In this document: positions 55,006-64,000 of the stretch, piece by piece
How the letters are laid out: every line of letters begins with the position of its first letter
How positions within the stretch are numbered: position 1 is the stretch's first letter
NCBI GenBank assembly: GCA_949987705.1
Contig: OX465281.1
Span: forward strand, 201,859,112 to 201,923,111
Direction of reading: 5' to 3'
DNA from: Thereva unica
Lineage: Eukaryota > Arthropoda > Insecta > Diptera > Therevidae
Length of the DNA: 64,000 nt
Program-made: the position numbers and the translations under genes
The notes under the pieces: model-generated
What the model was told of the DNA's origin: nothing
Seen by the model: the letters and a program-made list of their open reading frames with translations, nothing else
The model's database searches: none

Positions 55006-56798
55006 CTATGAAGTACAATGAATATTATTATTGTAGTTAGAGATAATTGGCCAAATGGAAAGAATTACGAAACGAATGCTTTTAGGACATAATAGATTAT
55101 AAACAAACAATTTTCGCCTAGAGCTTCATTATTTCAAGGGAGTACTATAAGCATGTTTATGTGCCAAATGTTGAAATTAAGCTGCGACACACGTTGGTTA
55201 TTGAATTCGTTGAAGAGGTCATATTTTCGTGAAATTTGAATCTATTTGAATAGTTGACAGTCACTACAATACTGGATATGCGCTTTAAGTTTACCATAGG
55301 AAGCGGAGCAACTCGAACGTTGCCGCCTCTTAGTAAATGGTCTAGTTCAGTGGTTCCCAACCTTTTTTATATTGCGCCCCCTTGAAAGACGTTGAACAGT
55401 TTCGCGCCCCCCTACCACAAAACCACCCTTTCCATCCCTTTCAACTAAGACACAACAATTTTTTTAATAAAAATCTTTTAATTATTACTGCATTTAAAAA
55501 TAATACATTGAAAATGTTTCATTATGATCTTCAAAATTAAAACTGAAACGCTTACGCTCTTAAAAATACACTCAAATTTAGTGCGTGCTTTTCGCACGTC
55601 AGTTTTTTTATATTTGGTGTCAGGTTGGACAATGCGCATCTTAAATCTGCTTCCACATCCAAGCGATTGCGATGCTTTGACTTAATAATGGCCAAATTGG
55701 AGAAACCTGATTCACATAGATAAGTCGATGAAAACTGCAGAAGCACTTTTAAGACTTCATTGGCAACTTGTGGGTAAATTGGAAGATATTTAACCCAAAA
55801 CTCTTCCAGGGTGGTTGTTTGAAATTGATCTTTTGCATTCGAGTCGTTTTTCAGTTCGATCACTTCTTCCTGAAAATCACCTGCAACAATATCCACATCA
55901 ACGGTAAATGGTGATCTTGCCACTTTGCATTGCCAACTTTCATTTGATATGTCTGGAAAGTATCGCTTGAACTCATCATACAGTTCATCGAGATGCTGAG
56001 TTATGATGTCTTTCCATTTGGTCAGATCACAACGTTCTTCAATAATAAGTTCATTCAGGCGGCGGAAGGACGAAAAATTCGGTTGTTGGTTATTCAAACG
56101 TCTCTTCCATAGCTGTATTTTTTCAAGAAAGGTTTGTACACTATCGGAGGCAGTCATAATATTGATATTTCTTCCTTGCAGTTTAAGGTTAAGGGTATTG
56201 ATTGCTTCGAAGAAGTCAGCGAGATACGCGAGCGAGAACATAAAGTTTTTGGCAGTAAATGTTTCGTACATCTCATTCTTTCCTTGACTCATAAGGAAAA
56301 TTTCTATTTCTGACTTCAGTTCGTACAGCCGGTCTAACATGTTTCCCTTTGACAGCCAACGGACCTCTGTGTGGAAAAGTAGCGCTTTGTGCTCAGCAGA
56401 CAAGTCAGTGCAAAGAGCCTCAAACACACGTGTATTAAGTGCGCTTGACTTGATGGTATTTACTATTTTAATGCATGACGTTAATGTTCTTTTAAGTTCT
56501 TCTGGTAGTGTTTTGGAAGCCAAAGCTTGTCTATGTATCGTACAATGTGAGTCAATAATTGAAGGATTTTTTTCTTTGGCGAGTCTTACAAAGCCAGATC
56601 GCGACCCAATCATTGCAGGTGCCCCATCAGTGCAAATCCCTACCACTTTTTCCCATAACAGAGCGTTTTCTTGGAAAAATTCACAAATAGCCGATAAAAC
56701 GTCAGTGCCTTTGGTTGTGGTTTTCAACTCTTTGGAAAAAAGCAGTTCTTCTGCAATAATTTTCCCACTTATGAAACGACAGTAAACTATTAATTGAT

Positions 56799-58333
56799 AG
56801 TCCAGTCAAAATAGACGAAAAAACGCCATAATTGGAAGATAATTCGGAAGTTGCTGAAAATTGGAACAGCCCTTAAAAACATTATTATACATAAGCTGTA
56901 GAGACTGCCACGCGATTGGACGACTGCAAACTTTTTTATTCAAGGTCAAAGGGTCAAAATATCAGTTTTTTGCAAATATATGCTAAACCGTACGTCTTAT
57001 CAGAAAATTGTGTTTACTACGTTTGTAGATTAGACGATTATCTACAAAAAAATATATTATACATTTTTTCGTAGGAATTGCCATTTCTGAGATATTGTCG
57101 TTTTAATAAGTTAAAATACTCATATTCTATCATTCCCGACTTGTAAAGGTCATCAGAAATTTAATAAATCCTTTGTTGGAGTACGTGGCTAATATTTTCA
57201 GGGGTGATTCCTAGATGTCTTTGGAGAAAAAAATTGTTCTACAGAGGGCGGCTATCTCCACTATCCACTAAGATACAGGGTGATTAGGGAAAAAATTTTG
57301 TTTTTTTTTTTAATTTATTGAAATTTGAATAACTCCTAAAGTAATTATCATGAAGTAGCCTAATTAGGCTCATCTTTTAGGTAAATGTGTATTCTTTTAT
57401 TTGGTATAAAGCACAGCAACCTGAGTCACTCCGTTCAAAAAATATATAGGCTCAAACCAATGCTTTGCATCTAGACTGGCAGATTTCTTCGCTTTTCTCG
57501 GAAAATTCGTTACTAATAGTACATTTTTTTTTGCTTTTCTGATGCACCAAACTATTACCTACAATATTTCCATACACAATAAGTGTTTATTTTGGGTAGT
57601 TTTGTAGGTAGTAGTAGTAGTAGTAGTTTTATCGTGAACAATTAAAAAGTAACTCGTCTTTCAACTGCGGCATAGTAGCATTGGTTTGAGCCTACATATT
57701 TTTTGAACGGAGTGACTCAGGTTGCTGTGCTTTATACCAAATAAAAGAATACACATTTACCTAAAAGATGAGCCTAATTAGGCTACTTCATGATAACTAC
57801 TTTAGGAGTTATTCAAATTTCAGTAAATTTAAAAAAAAAACAAAATTTTTTCCCTAATCACCCTGTATCTTCGTGGATAGTGGAGATAGCCGCCCTCTGT
57901 AGAACAATTTTTTTCTCCAAAGACATCTAGGAATCATCCCTGAAAATATTAGCCACGTACTCCAACAAAGGATTTATTAAATTTCTGATGACCTTTACAA
58001 GTCGGGAATGATAGAATATGAGTATTTTAACTTATTAAAACGACAAAATCTCATAAATGGCAATTCCTACGAGAAAATGTATGATATATTTTTTTGTAGA
58101 TAATCGTCTAATCTACAAACGTTGTAAACACAATTTTCTGATAAGACGTACGGTTTAGCATATATTTGCAAAAAACTGATATTTTGACCCTTTGACCTTG
58201 AATAAAAAAGTTTGCAGTCGTCCAATCGCGTGGCAGTCTCTACAGCTTATGTATAATAATATTTTTAAGGGCTGTTCCAATTTTCAGCAACTTCCGAATT
58301 ATCTTCCAGTCAAACCTCTAATTTGACTGGACT
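56799..58333. mobile_element. Fold-back element inserted in the hAT transposase
   Basis: AGTCCAGTCAAA at the left pairs with its near complement at the right. The arms continue as inverted copies over about 480 bp (GGAAGATAATTCGGAAG, then GCCACGCGATTGGACGAC). AT flanks both ends as a 2-bp duplication. A second fold-back occupies its centre. The half copy at 53900-54770 is a relative. Confidence 0.88.
57277..57867. mobile_element. Inner fold-back, nested at third level
   Basis: ACAGGGTGATTAGGGAAAAA pairs with TTTTTCCCTAATCACCCTGT. The arms are about 230 bp and nearly identical, flanked by AT/TA. A TAG trinucleotide run lies at the centre (57607-57628). It has no coding sequence. The ACAGGGTG tips resemble CAGGGTGTCC of the fold-back at 35221. 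Confidence 0.88.
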
Positions 58334-59552
58334 ATGTTCGCACTGGGCCACATCTGTAGACTCGTCGCATTGTAATGAAAAAAATGGTGAATTTTTCAAC
58401 TGCTCCACCAATTGATTCTTCATGTCAAGTGCCATGTCGTCAATGCGCCGTTTGATAGTATTATCAGAAAGTGAGATCTGATTCATTTTCTTTTGACTTT
58501 CATCAACAAGAATAACTTGAACAGTTGTAAGAATACTTGGCTTTACTAATGACTCACCAATAGTATAAGGTTTCTTTTGTTTTGCTATCAAGAGCGCAAT
58601 CTTATATGAAGCTTCGACTATTTTTTCATTCTGTTGCTGAAATCAACCTGTACTGTCGAGTTTCATTTTATTCAAAGAGGTTTTCTTTGCGACGAAAAAT
58701 TCCTTTGGCTTATCTTTCACAGCTGAATGATTTGTTATTAAATGACGTTCAAAGCGAACTGGACGAAGAGCATCATTACTTAAAACAGTGTGACATACAA
58801 CACATTGTGGCAACTGAATACAATCTTTCACAATACATATATGTACGTAAAGCCATATTTAATATAATCCTCGTTGTACAACCTCTTTTTTGATGATGAT
58901 GATAATGCTGCTGACATTGTCATGTAAATCTGCGGGAAATGTAAATGGATTAAAAAGAAAACAATAATGTATTAACTAACAATAAAGCTTCACTTTATTC
59001 ACGAACTATAAATCCGTCTAAAAATATTTTCACTTCTATGTCTATTCTTTCACACTAAACTTATCTGTTGCCGATTATAACATTAGTGCCCGTTCTCACG
59101 ATATAAATTTTTATTGAGCTTGTGCAAGCGCTGTATCATTATTATATAATAGTGTTAGCGTAGGGTAGCGCCCGGTCTCACGTCACAATATAATTTATTC
59201 CGGAAAGGCGCTGTAAAGAAAATCACATCAAGCAGTGATTGAGCCCATCAGATACAACGGAACGCGAAAAAGGGTAAAGAAGAAAGAAAGAGGGATCAGG
59301 AAAACAGAACATTGCATTGCTCAAAGCAAAATAGGAGTCCCTCATTCAGAAGAAGGAAAACCAAAGCAGGTTCGTATCGATGAAACTCAGTGTGGAAATG
59401 GAAAAGTGTTTTTTAAGGAAAGTTTTGGTTTAATGTACTAGGTATTTAGATTATTCTCATTGTATTATTTCTTACCAGAGAAGCCCCCCTTGGATGAAGC
59501 TCAAGCCCCCCAGGGGGGCGCGCCCCCCAGGTTGGGAACCACTGGTCTAGTT

Positions 59553-61472
59553 AATTTATCATCACTGTAATAGTTGTAATCGCCTCTTTTTTTTGTAAGA
59601 TCAAGGAGGCAAAATTAACTAAAAATAAAAAATTGTAATGTATTCCCTTTCCCTCTTGCTCTGTGCTTAGGTTTGCCCTGAGAAGTATTCTCGAGTGATC
59701 AGTTTCAGAGCCATCGGCAAATTCAGCAATATGATTTTAATTCATAAACGCCCTGCGGTCAGCAGCCTCATGACTCTAATAACATTACAGAACAAGCACA
59801 ACGAATCCTTTTGTTATTATTTGAAATGAAATCAATAATGTTATGAAGGAATATTTTTGCATTACAGCACAATGCGGCAATATTATGAACATTTTGCCCA
59901 CTCCTGCTTGCATTAATTTCAAAATTCTGACAAAAAAGTTTCAATCTACGCAAAATTTTCCCTGTCAAAGGCAATTATTTTGCCTTTGTCTAAAGAAGAT
60001 GAATCATTTTTAAAGAATATTAGAAAACATCGTTAAAAATTAATGCCGAAGGCTTTTCAAGGAAATTCCTGCAATTCCTTAGAGAATCCCTTAAATAATT
60101 TCATAGGGCAGCACGATATTATTCCGGGACTCCTTTACCTTAAACTAATCGAAACAGAAGAGCCGTAGTCCAAGTCAATCAATCATGTAAACGAACGAAT
60201 CCTTGTCAAATGAAGAATTACCCCAAAATTTCACTGCTGTCCTTGTTTATACCAACAACTATTTTAAATTTCAATTAAATTCCCCCTCGTTGGAATGAAT
60301 GACTACTTGCCAAGGTTTAATTTAGGTTATCTGTCCAGCAATTAATCATCCCCTTGTATACTCTACTGGCGCACTAATTGGATGTGTTTGCTCCTCTTCA
60401 TAACAAAAGGATACGAAATCTGTCTTCTGACCAAAGACAAGTCATTCCGGAGTGTTGACGAGAAGTTGAACTGTTTTTCACAATCACTACGGCGAATTGA
60501 CATAATTCTTCTTTTTGCCCCCAGTTCTCTGCGTTTAGGGGTGGCCTTTGTTTGAAGTGCTGAAGCGTTCTACTCAACCGCTTTACCGTTTATTTAATTC
60601 TAATGGGTGTTTTAGTAAATTTTCACCCATCATGTTGGGAGCTACTTGTCCGCCCAGTTTTTTTTTTTTTCTTGAATATATTTAGACTAAACGAAAAACT
60701 TTTGTTTTCATGAATTTTGTATGAGAAGCAAAGTAATCATATTCCGGCAAGTTTTAGCGGATAGCGTTACCTAAAAGATTAAATATTTGGTGCCAAAAAG
60801 CTGTCATGAAAGTCGCTAAAGTAAGTTTATCCCACTCCAAGTCTCTGAAATTTATTTTTCATGAAAAATTTACTATTATTGCATTTCTAAAGCCATATAG
60901 GAAATCTGGTTGTTTTCTCATTCGCACAACGGAATGTGAATTTGCTGCCAATGCAGGTTTTAGGAAGGGTTTGGAGGGACTCATTAATGTTCTATAGTTC
61001 CTCCCGCTTTAAAAAAAATGTTTTCAGCACACCTAATGATGTCTGAATGATTTTTTATACAAACAACGCTCTTTGTCATGTTGAAATGCTCTCAGTACTG
61101 AGAAACATCCTAGAATCACTTTCCATGGAGTCAACTAAGATTTTATAGTTCATGGAAATTGTACATTGTGCTTAGGAAAAATTCAAAGAAAGCTGGAGGA
61201 TCTTTGGTATTGTTCTTCAAAATAAAATGCCAAAGGTTCCCATCGATTTAAATGCCACTAAAAATAAGCGAAGTTAAAGTGACTTTTCATAAATATCTCA
61301 GTAATGGTGCCTTTCACAGAAAAACGATGTAGCTTCCCAGTGGGAAAACTAGGAGCGATGCACAGGGGAGCTTATTTGGAGCACAAGGGAGATTTACTGG
61401 AGTTTTCATAAATTTTATAGAAAAAAAGAAAACGGGCAATTATCTTCGTGACCATAAAATGTGACAGCATAT
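59553..61472. other. No recognisable gene
   Basis: This is 1.9 kb of AT-rich sequence. Short frames (for example 60806-60997) have no motif. I found no inverted ends, splice chain or RNA gene. Confidence 0.45.
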
Positions 61473-63159
61473 TTAACACTAGGTTTACTGACGTTTCTGA
61501 TATACCTATGTATCTCTACGAACACGCGTCAATTTGACGCAGAGCCGAATACATATAACAACACTTAGAAAATAATGTAATTATGTACTATAAGAAAAAA
61601 ATGAAAATGTGAGATATATATTTATGTAAAGGTTTTATTATTCAATAGTTTTATTACAGATTATTTCAATATTCGACATTTATTTCGCACATTTTTTACA
61701 CAAATACATACTCAATTTTGTTTTTACATTTTCCGCAAACAACCTTTTGACATATTTTACAGATGTTATTGCTCCTGTTTCTTTTACAAAAGCCAATTTG
61801 GCAAGTCCTACGTTCTCCAGAAGTACTAGGTAACGGGAGATTATAATCTATGTTGTTGGATTTTTTCTTTTCTCCTTGTGTAAGTTATTTGGCCAACTGA
61901 AGTAGAAACTCCTTTCTGGATAATTTTGGCCCAGTACACTCTTTGTATAATATCCATGCGTTTATTGCCGCTAAATCTAAAATGTTGAAGAACACCTGGA
62001 GAGGCCATCGAAAAGATGCTGATTTGCTGGTATATTTGCGAGCCATTTGGTCTACTACGTCGACTCCAAACTTTGTCCCATTGTAATATGCTATTGTTTC
62101 CGGGGTATGTTTTTTATTGTCTTTTATTTTTATAAAGGTATGCTTAGTACTTAGTAACAGCACCTTTAGATTTGGCTTACTTTTATATATAGTAAGTATG
62201 CAGTTTCCTGATTTATAATGTTCTGAAGAATACAACTTCATTTTATCTTTCTTGCTTTTTGCTGGCTTTGGTAGTTCTGTCTTGTTGGCTCGAATAGTTC
62301 CAACTGAACTGGTTCCTTTTGCAACTAATTTTTCAGCTGGAGGAATACTGGTGAAAAAATTATCCGTAGTTATATTTCTTCCGTGATGAAGATATGGTTC
62401 CGCTAACTTCATAACTACAAATTCGCCCAACGGTGTTGAATTTCGCGTTTCATCCTTCCTTAGGTAAGGGATCCCATTTATAACGTATTTAGATTGCACA
62501 TCTACTGCCAACCAAAATTTGATGCCATATTTGTGAGGCTTATTTGGCATGTATTGCGTGAATTTGCAGCGGGCTTTAGTAGGGAACAGTTGCTCGTCTA
62601 TTGAAATATTTTCGTGAGGTTTATAACAGCATTGGCTCTTGTGTATAAATTGATTCCATATTTCGGATATCATTGCAAATTTGTCGGTGCGTAAACGTCT
62701 AGATCGTTCCGTTTTTTTATCAAATCGGACAAATCGAAGAATTTGCATGAAATCATCTCTGGACATTGTATTAGAAAAAAAGCAGGTCCCCATTCTTTGG
62801 ACCACAAATAAAAAGCATTCAGCGAATTTGCTTCATACGCTCCCCTAGTGTACAAAATCCCAATAAAAGCAAGCAACTTTGTGGTTGAAATCTTCCAATC
62901 TCCTTTCAAAACACGACCTGCTTCTTCTTCAGTACAACTTTTTATATGTCCTATCATCTTTTTGGTTATAATCAAATGAAAAGCACTGCTTACGTTACCT
63001 TCCATCACATTGCGTTTTGCGTAGCCAGTAGCCCCAGCGATGTCTTTGAAGATTGTGCGGAAAGGATAGCGACCACTAGATCCGCCCACTTTCAATTTCG
63101 TCCAAGTTGTTCCATCGACCGCTATTTCTGTATCACAGACTGCCTCCGAATTTTGGGAC
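61473..63159 (-). mobile_element. Second piggyBac element, 5' end lost
   Basis: TTAA at 61473-61476 is followed by CACTAGGTTTACTGACG, matching the TTAACACTAG tip of the first piggyBac. The transposase runs rightwards on the minus strand. Its upstream end is cut at 63159 by a Gypsy LTR, so the other inverted repeat is either beyond the window or deleted. Confidence 0.8.
61696..63159 (-). pseudogene. piggyBac transposase with intact DDD but two breaks
   Basis: All three catalytic aspartates remain (WLAVDVQSKY, ITTDNFFTS, GVDVVDQMAR). The frame breaks at a seven-T run (about 62775-62781 on the minus strand), where a one-base loss explains the shift between EWGPAFF and SNTMSRDDF. A TAA after LLQLAK (about 61882-61884) precedes the cysteine-rich C-terminal domain (CQIGFC, CKICQKVVCGKC), which is otherwise open to 61696. 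It shares about half its residues with the copy at 3596-5555, so the two are different families rather than recent duplicates. Confidence 0.88.
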
Positions 63160-63343
63160 TGTGGCGGTCATGTGTCTATGACCTCACATATTTATTTCGA
63201 AGACATCCACCACATGTATAAAATTCGAAGATTATCCGGAAGAACGGAACAACCTCCCTTTTCTGCTGGATCTTCCACGATGTTCGGACGTTTCGGGTTG
63301 GCGCGCAGTAAAAAGTAATTGATAGTTAAGAATTAAATAAACG

Positions 63344-63415
<72 letters not shown>

Positions 63416-63511
63416 CGGATTAGTTATTTCAATTAAAACTATTAATAAATCCCAAAATCTAGTAGCGGCCGGTTATATCGTAAGTGGTCAGAACCACGAG
63501 GCCAGTCTACA
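63160..63511 (+). repeat. LTR of a Gypsy element continuing off the right edge
   Basis: It starts TGTGGCGGTC and ends CCAGTCTACA, directly before a primer site. A TA microsatellite lies at 63343-63412. The start is inferred from the TG tip and the loss of piggyBac reading there, because the partner LTR is outside the window. Confidence 0.65.
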
Positions 63512-63512
63512 A

Positions 63513-64000
63513 TGGTGACCCCGACCATGTGCGAGCATAAATTTTAAAAAGAAAAAAAAACTAAACCAATTAAAACAAAATCAGTCTACAATCAGCCGGA
63601 AATAAATAAATAGTAAAAAAAAAATCAAGTGAATCTTTGTTTTCTACGCGTTAAATAAAATTTTTTTTCTCATCAAATGTGCGAAACAATTAAACATGAG
63701 GGAATGCAAAATTCCGATTTCATAGATGGTTTTATCATTTTTTGTTCTCTCGTGCTTTGTACGTGTTGAATAACAACAAAAAAATTTCAATTCAAAATCT
63801 TCCAATAAATAAAACAATGCAATAATAAAAAGTGTAAAAATTCAACAGTTACTTGCGTCATCAAGATAGTGACACAAAAAAACCGCATGTAATAACCATA
63901 ATCAAGTTAAAAGTTGCGAAATTTAGTGCTTGTGTTTATACGCATACAAAGTGCTAAGCACCACCAGTTCTTAACCTAGACAGAGAATATAATAAATTTC
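63513..64000 (+). mobile_element. Gypsy primer site and leader, truncated by window edge
   Basis: TGGTGACCCCGACC (63513-63526) matches the tRNA-Trp complement used by CsRn1-like Gypsy elements. The rest is AT-rich leader with no gag start before the edge. It is probably a relative of the element at 6684-12838 in the opposite orientation. Confidence 0.65.

Larger units (their letters stand above)
55552..58831 (-). pseudogene. hAT transposase, ZBED5/GTF2IRD2-like
   Basis: The N-terminus has a BED zinc finger (QCVVC at the start, HLITNH at the end, about 58800-58730). A TGA near 58643 interrupts the frame, which continues through SLSDNTIKRRIDDMA and SLQCDESTDVA. After the fold-back insertion it resumes at GKIIAEELLFSKELKTTTKG, with ICTDGAPAMIGSRSGF (second catalytic Asp), SHCTIHRQALASK and RWLSKGNMLDRL. 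It ends with the hAT dimerisation block YPQVANEVLKVLLQFSSTYL, then CESGFSNLAIIKSKHRNRL. Removing the insert plus one 2-bp duplication restores phase, so the protein was continuous before that event. Similar proteins have been domesticated in vertebrates. Confidence 0.9.
55348..59544 (-). mobile_element. hAT element with BED-finger transposase
   Basis: GTCTAGTT is duplicated at 55340-55347 and 59545-59552. The inverted ends are CAGTGGTTCCCAACCTTTTT and the complement of CAGTGGTTCCCAACCTGGGG. These tips are classic for the Charlie/Buster branch of hAT. The transposase is on the minus strand and is broken by one stop and by a fold-back insertion at 56799-58333. Confidence 0.93.

Noticed and set aside
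56003..56785. Plus-strand frames of 94 and 148 residues
   Set aside because: They are antisense shadows of the hAT transposase.
1..64000. CRISPR arrays, operons, bacterial or phage systems
   Set aside because: Introns, LTR elements, LINEs and hAT/piggyBac elements show a eukaryotic genome; no spaced direct repeats were seen.

Overview
This is a eukaryotic, almost certainly insect, genomic window. It is AT-rich with short introns of about 55 to 120 bp and arthropod-type transposon families (piggyBac, CsRn1-like Gypsy, BEL/Pao, Jockey/CR1-group LINEs, hAT, Helitron, fold-back elements and MITEs). I cannot name the species. No intact host gene is obvious: the window is a transposon graveyard with several generations of insertions nested in one another, plus a few young elements.

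Layout. 1-2949: mostly unassigned, with one palindromic MITE. 2950-13060: a three-layer nest in which a 5'-truncated LINE is split by a piggyBac element (TTAA duplication) and by a full-length CsRn1-like Gypsy element (CAGT duplication). The two Gypsy LTRs read as identical and gag and pol are open, joined by a classic -1 frameshift site. 13830-16325: Helitron helicase remnants split by a TTAA-flanked MITE. 17000-18410: two LINE scraps. 18415-19752: an element with long inverted repeats. 20428-21842: a Jockey-type LINE. 22462-23441: a Helitron Rep remnant.

23442-30410 is the most interesting object. It is a 7-kb LTR element with 1.94-kb LTRs, a tRNA-Lys-type primer site and a structured leader. 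It has no gag or pol. Its interior holds an intact 183-residue ORF resembling PAIP1 (PAM2 motif plus MIF4G domain), a recognisable first exon of the glycosylation gene ALG12, and a decayed tRNA-Lys copy. It looks like a non-autonomous retroelement that has captured host sequence.

30864-35220: a nearly full-length but broken LINE with a PHD-finger ORF1. 35221-42469: fold-back elements and MITEs, a second copy of the first LINE, and a hAT-type MITE. 42471-44751: a non-autonomous hAT. 44769-51266: a large, unclassified DNA transposon with about 480-bp terminal inverted repeats, interrupted by a truncated BEL/Pao element, a piece of the 18-kb inverted-repeat family and a tiny gene with three well-formed introns. 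52054-55005: hAT-type MITEs and a degenerate repeat. 55348-59544: an autonomous-type hAT with a BED finger, split by a fold-back element that itself contains another. 61473-63159: a second piggyBac, cut off by a Gypsy LTR at 63160-63511 whose body leaves the window on the right.

The genes act as separate mobile elements, not as one pathway. The exception is the 23-30 kb element, where a translation or poly(A)-binding-protein interactor may act in cis for the retroelement.
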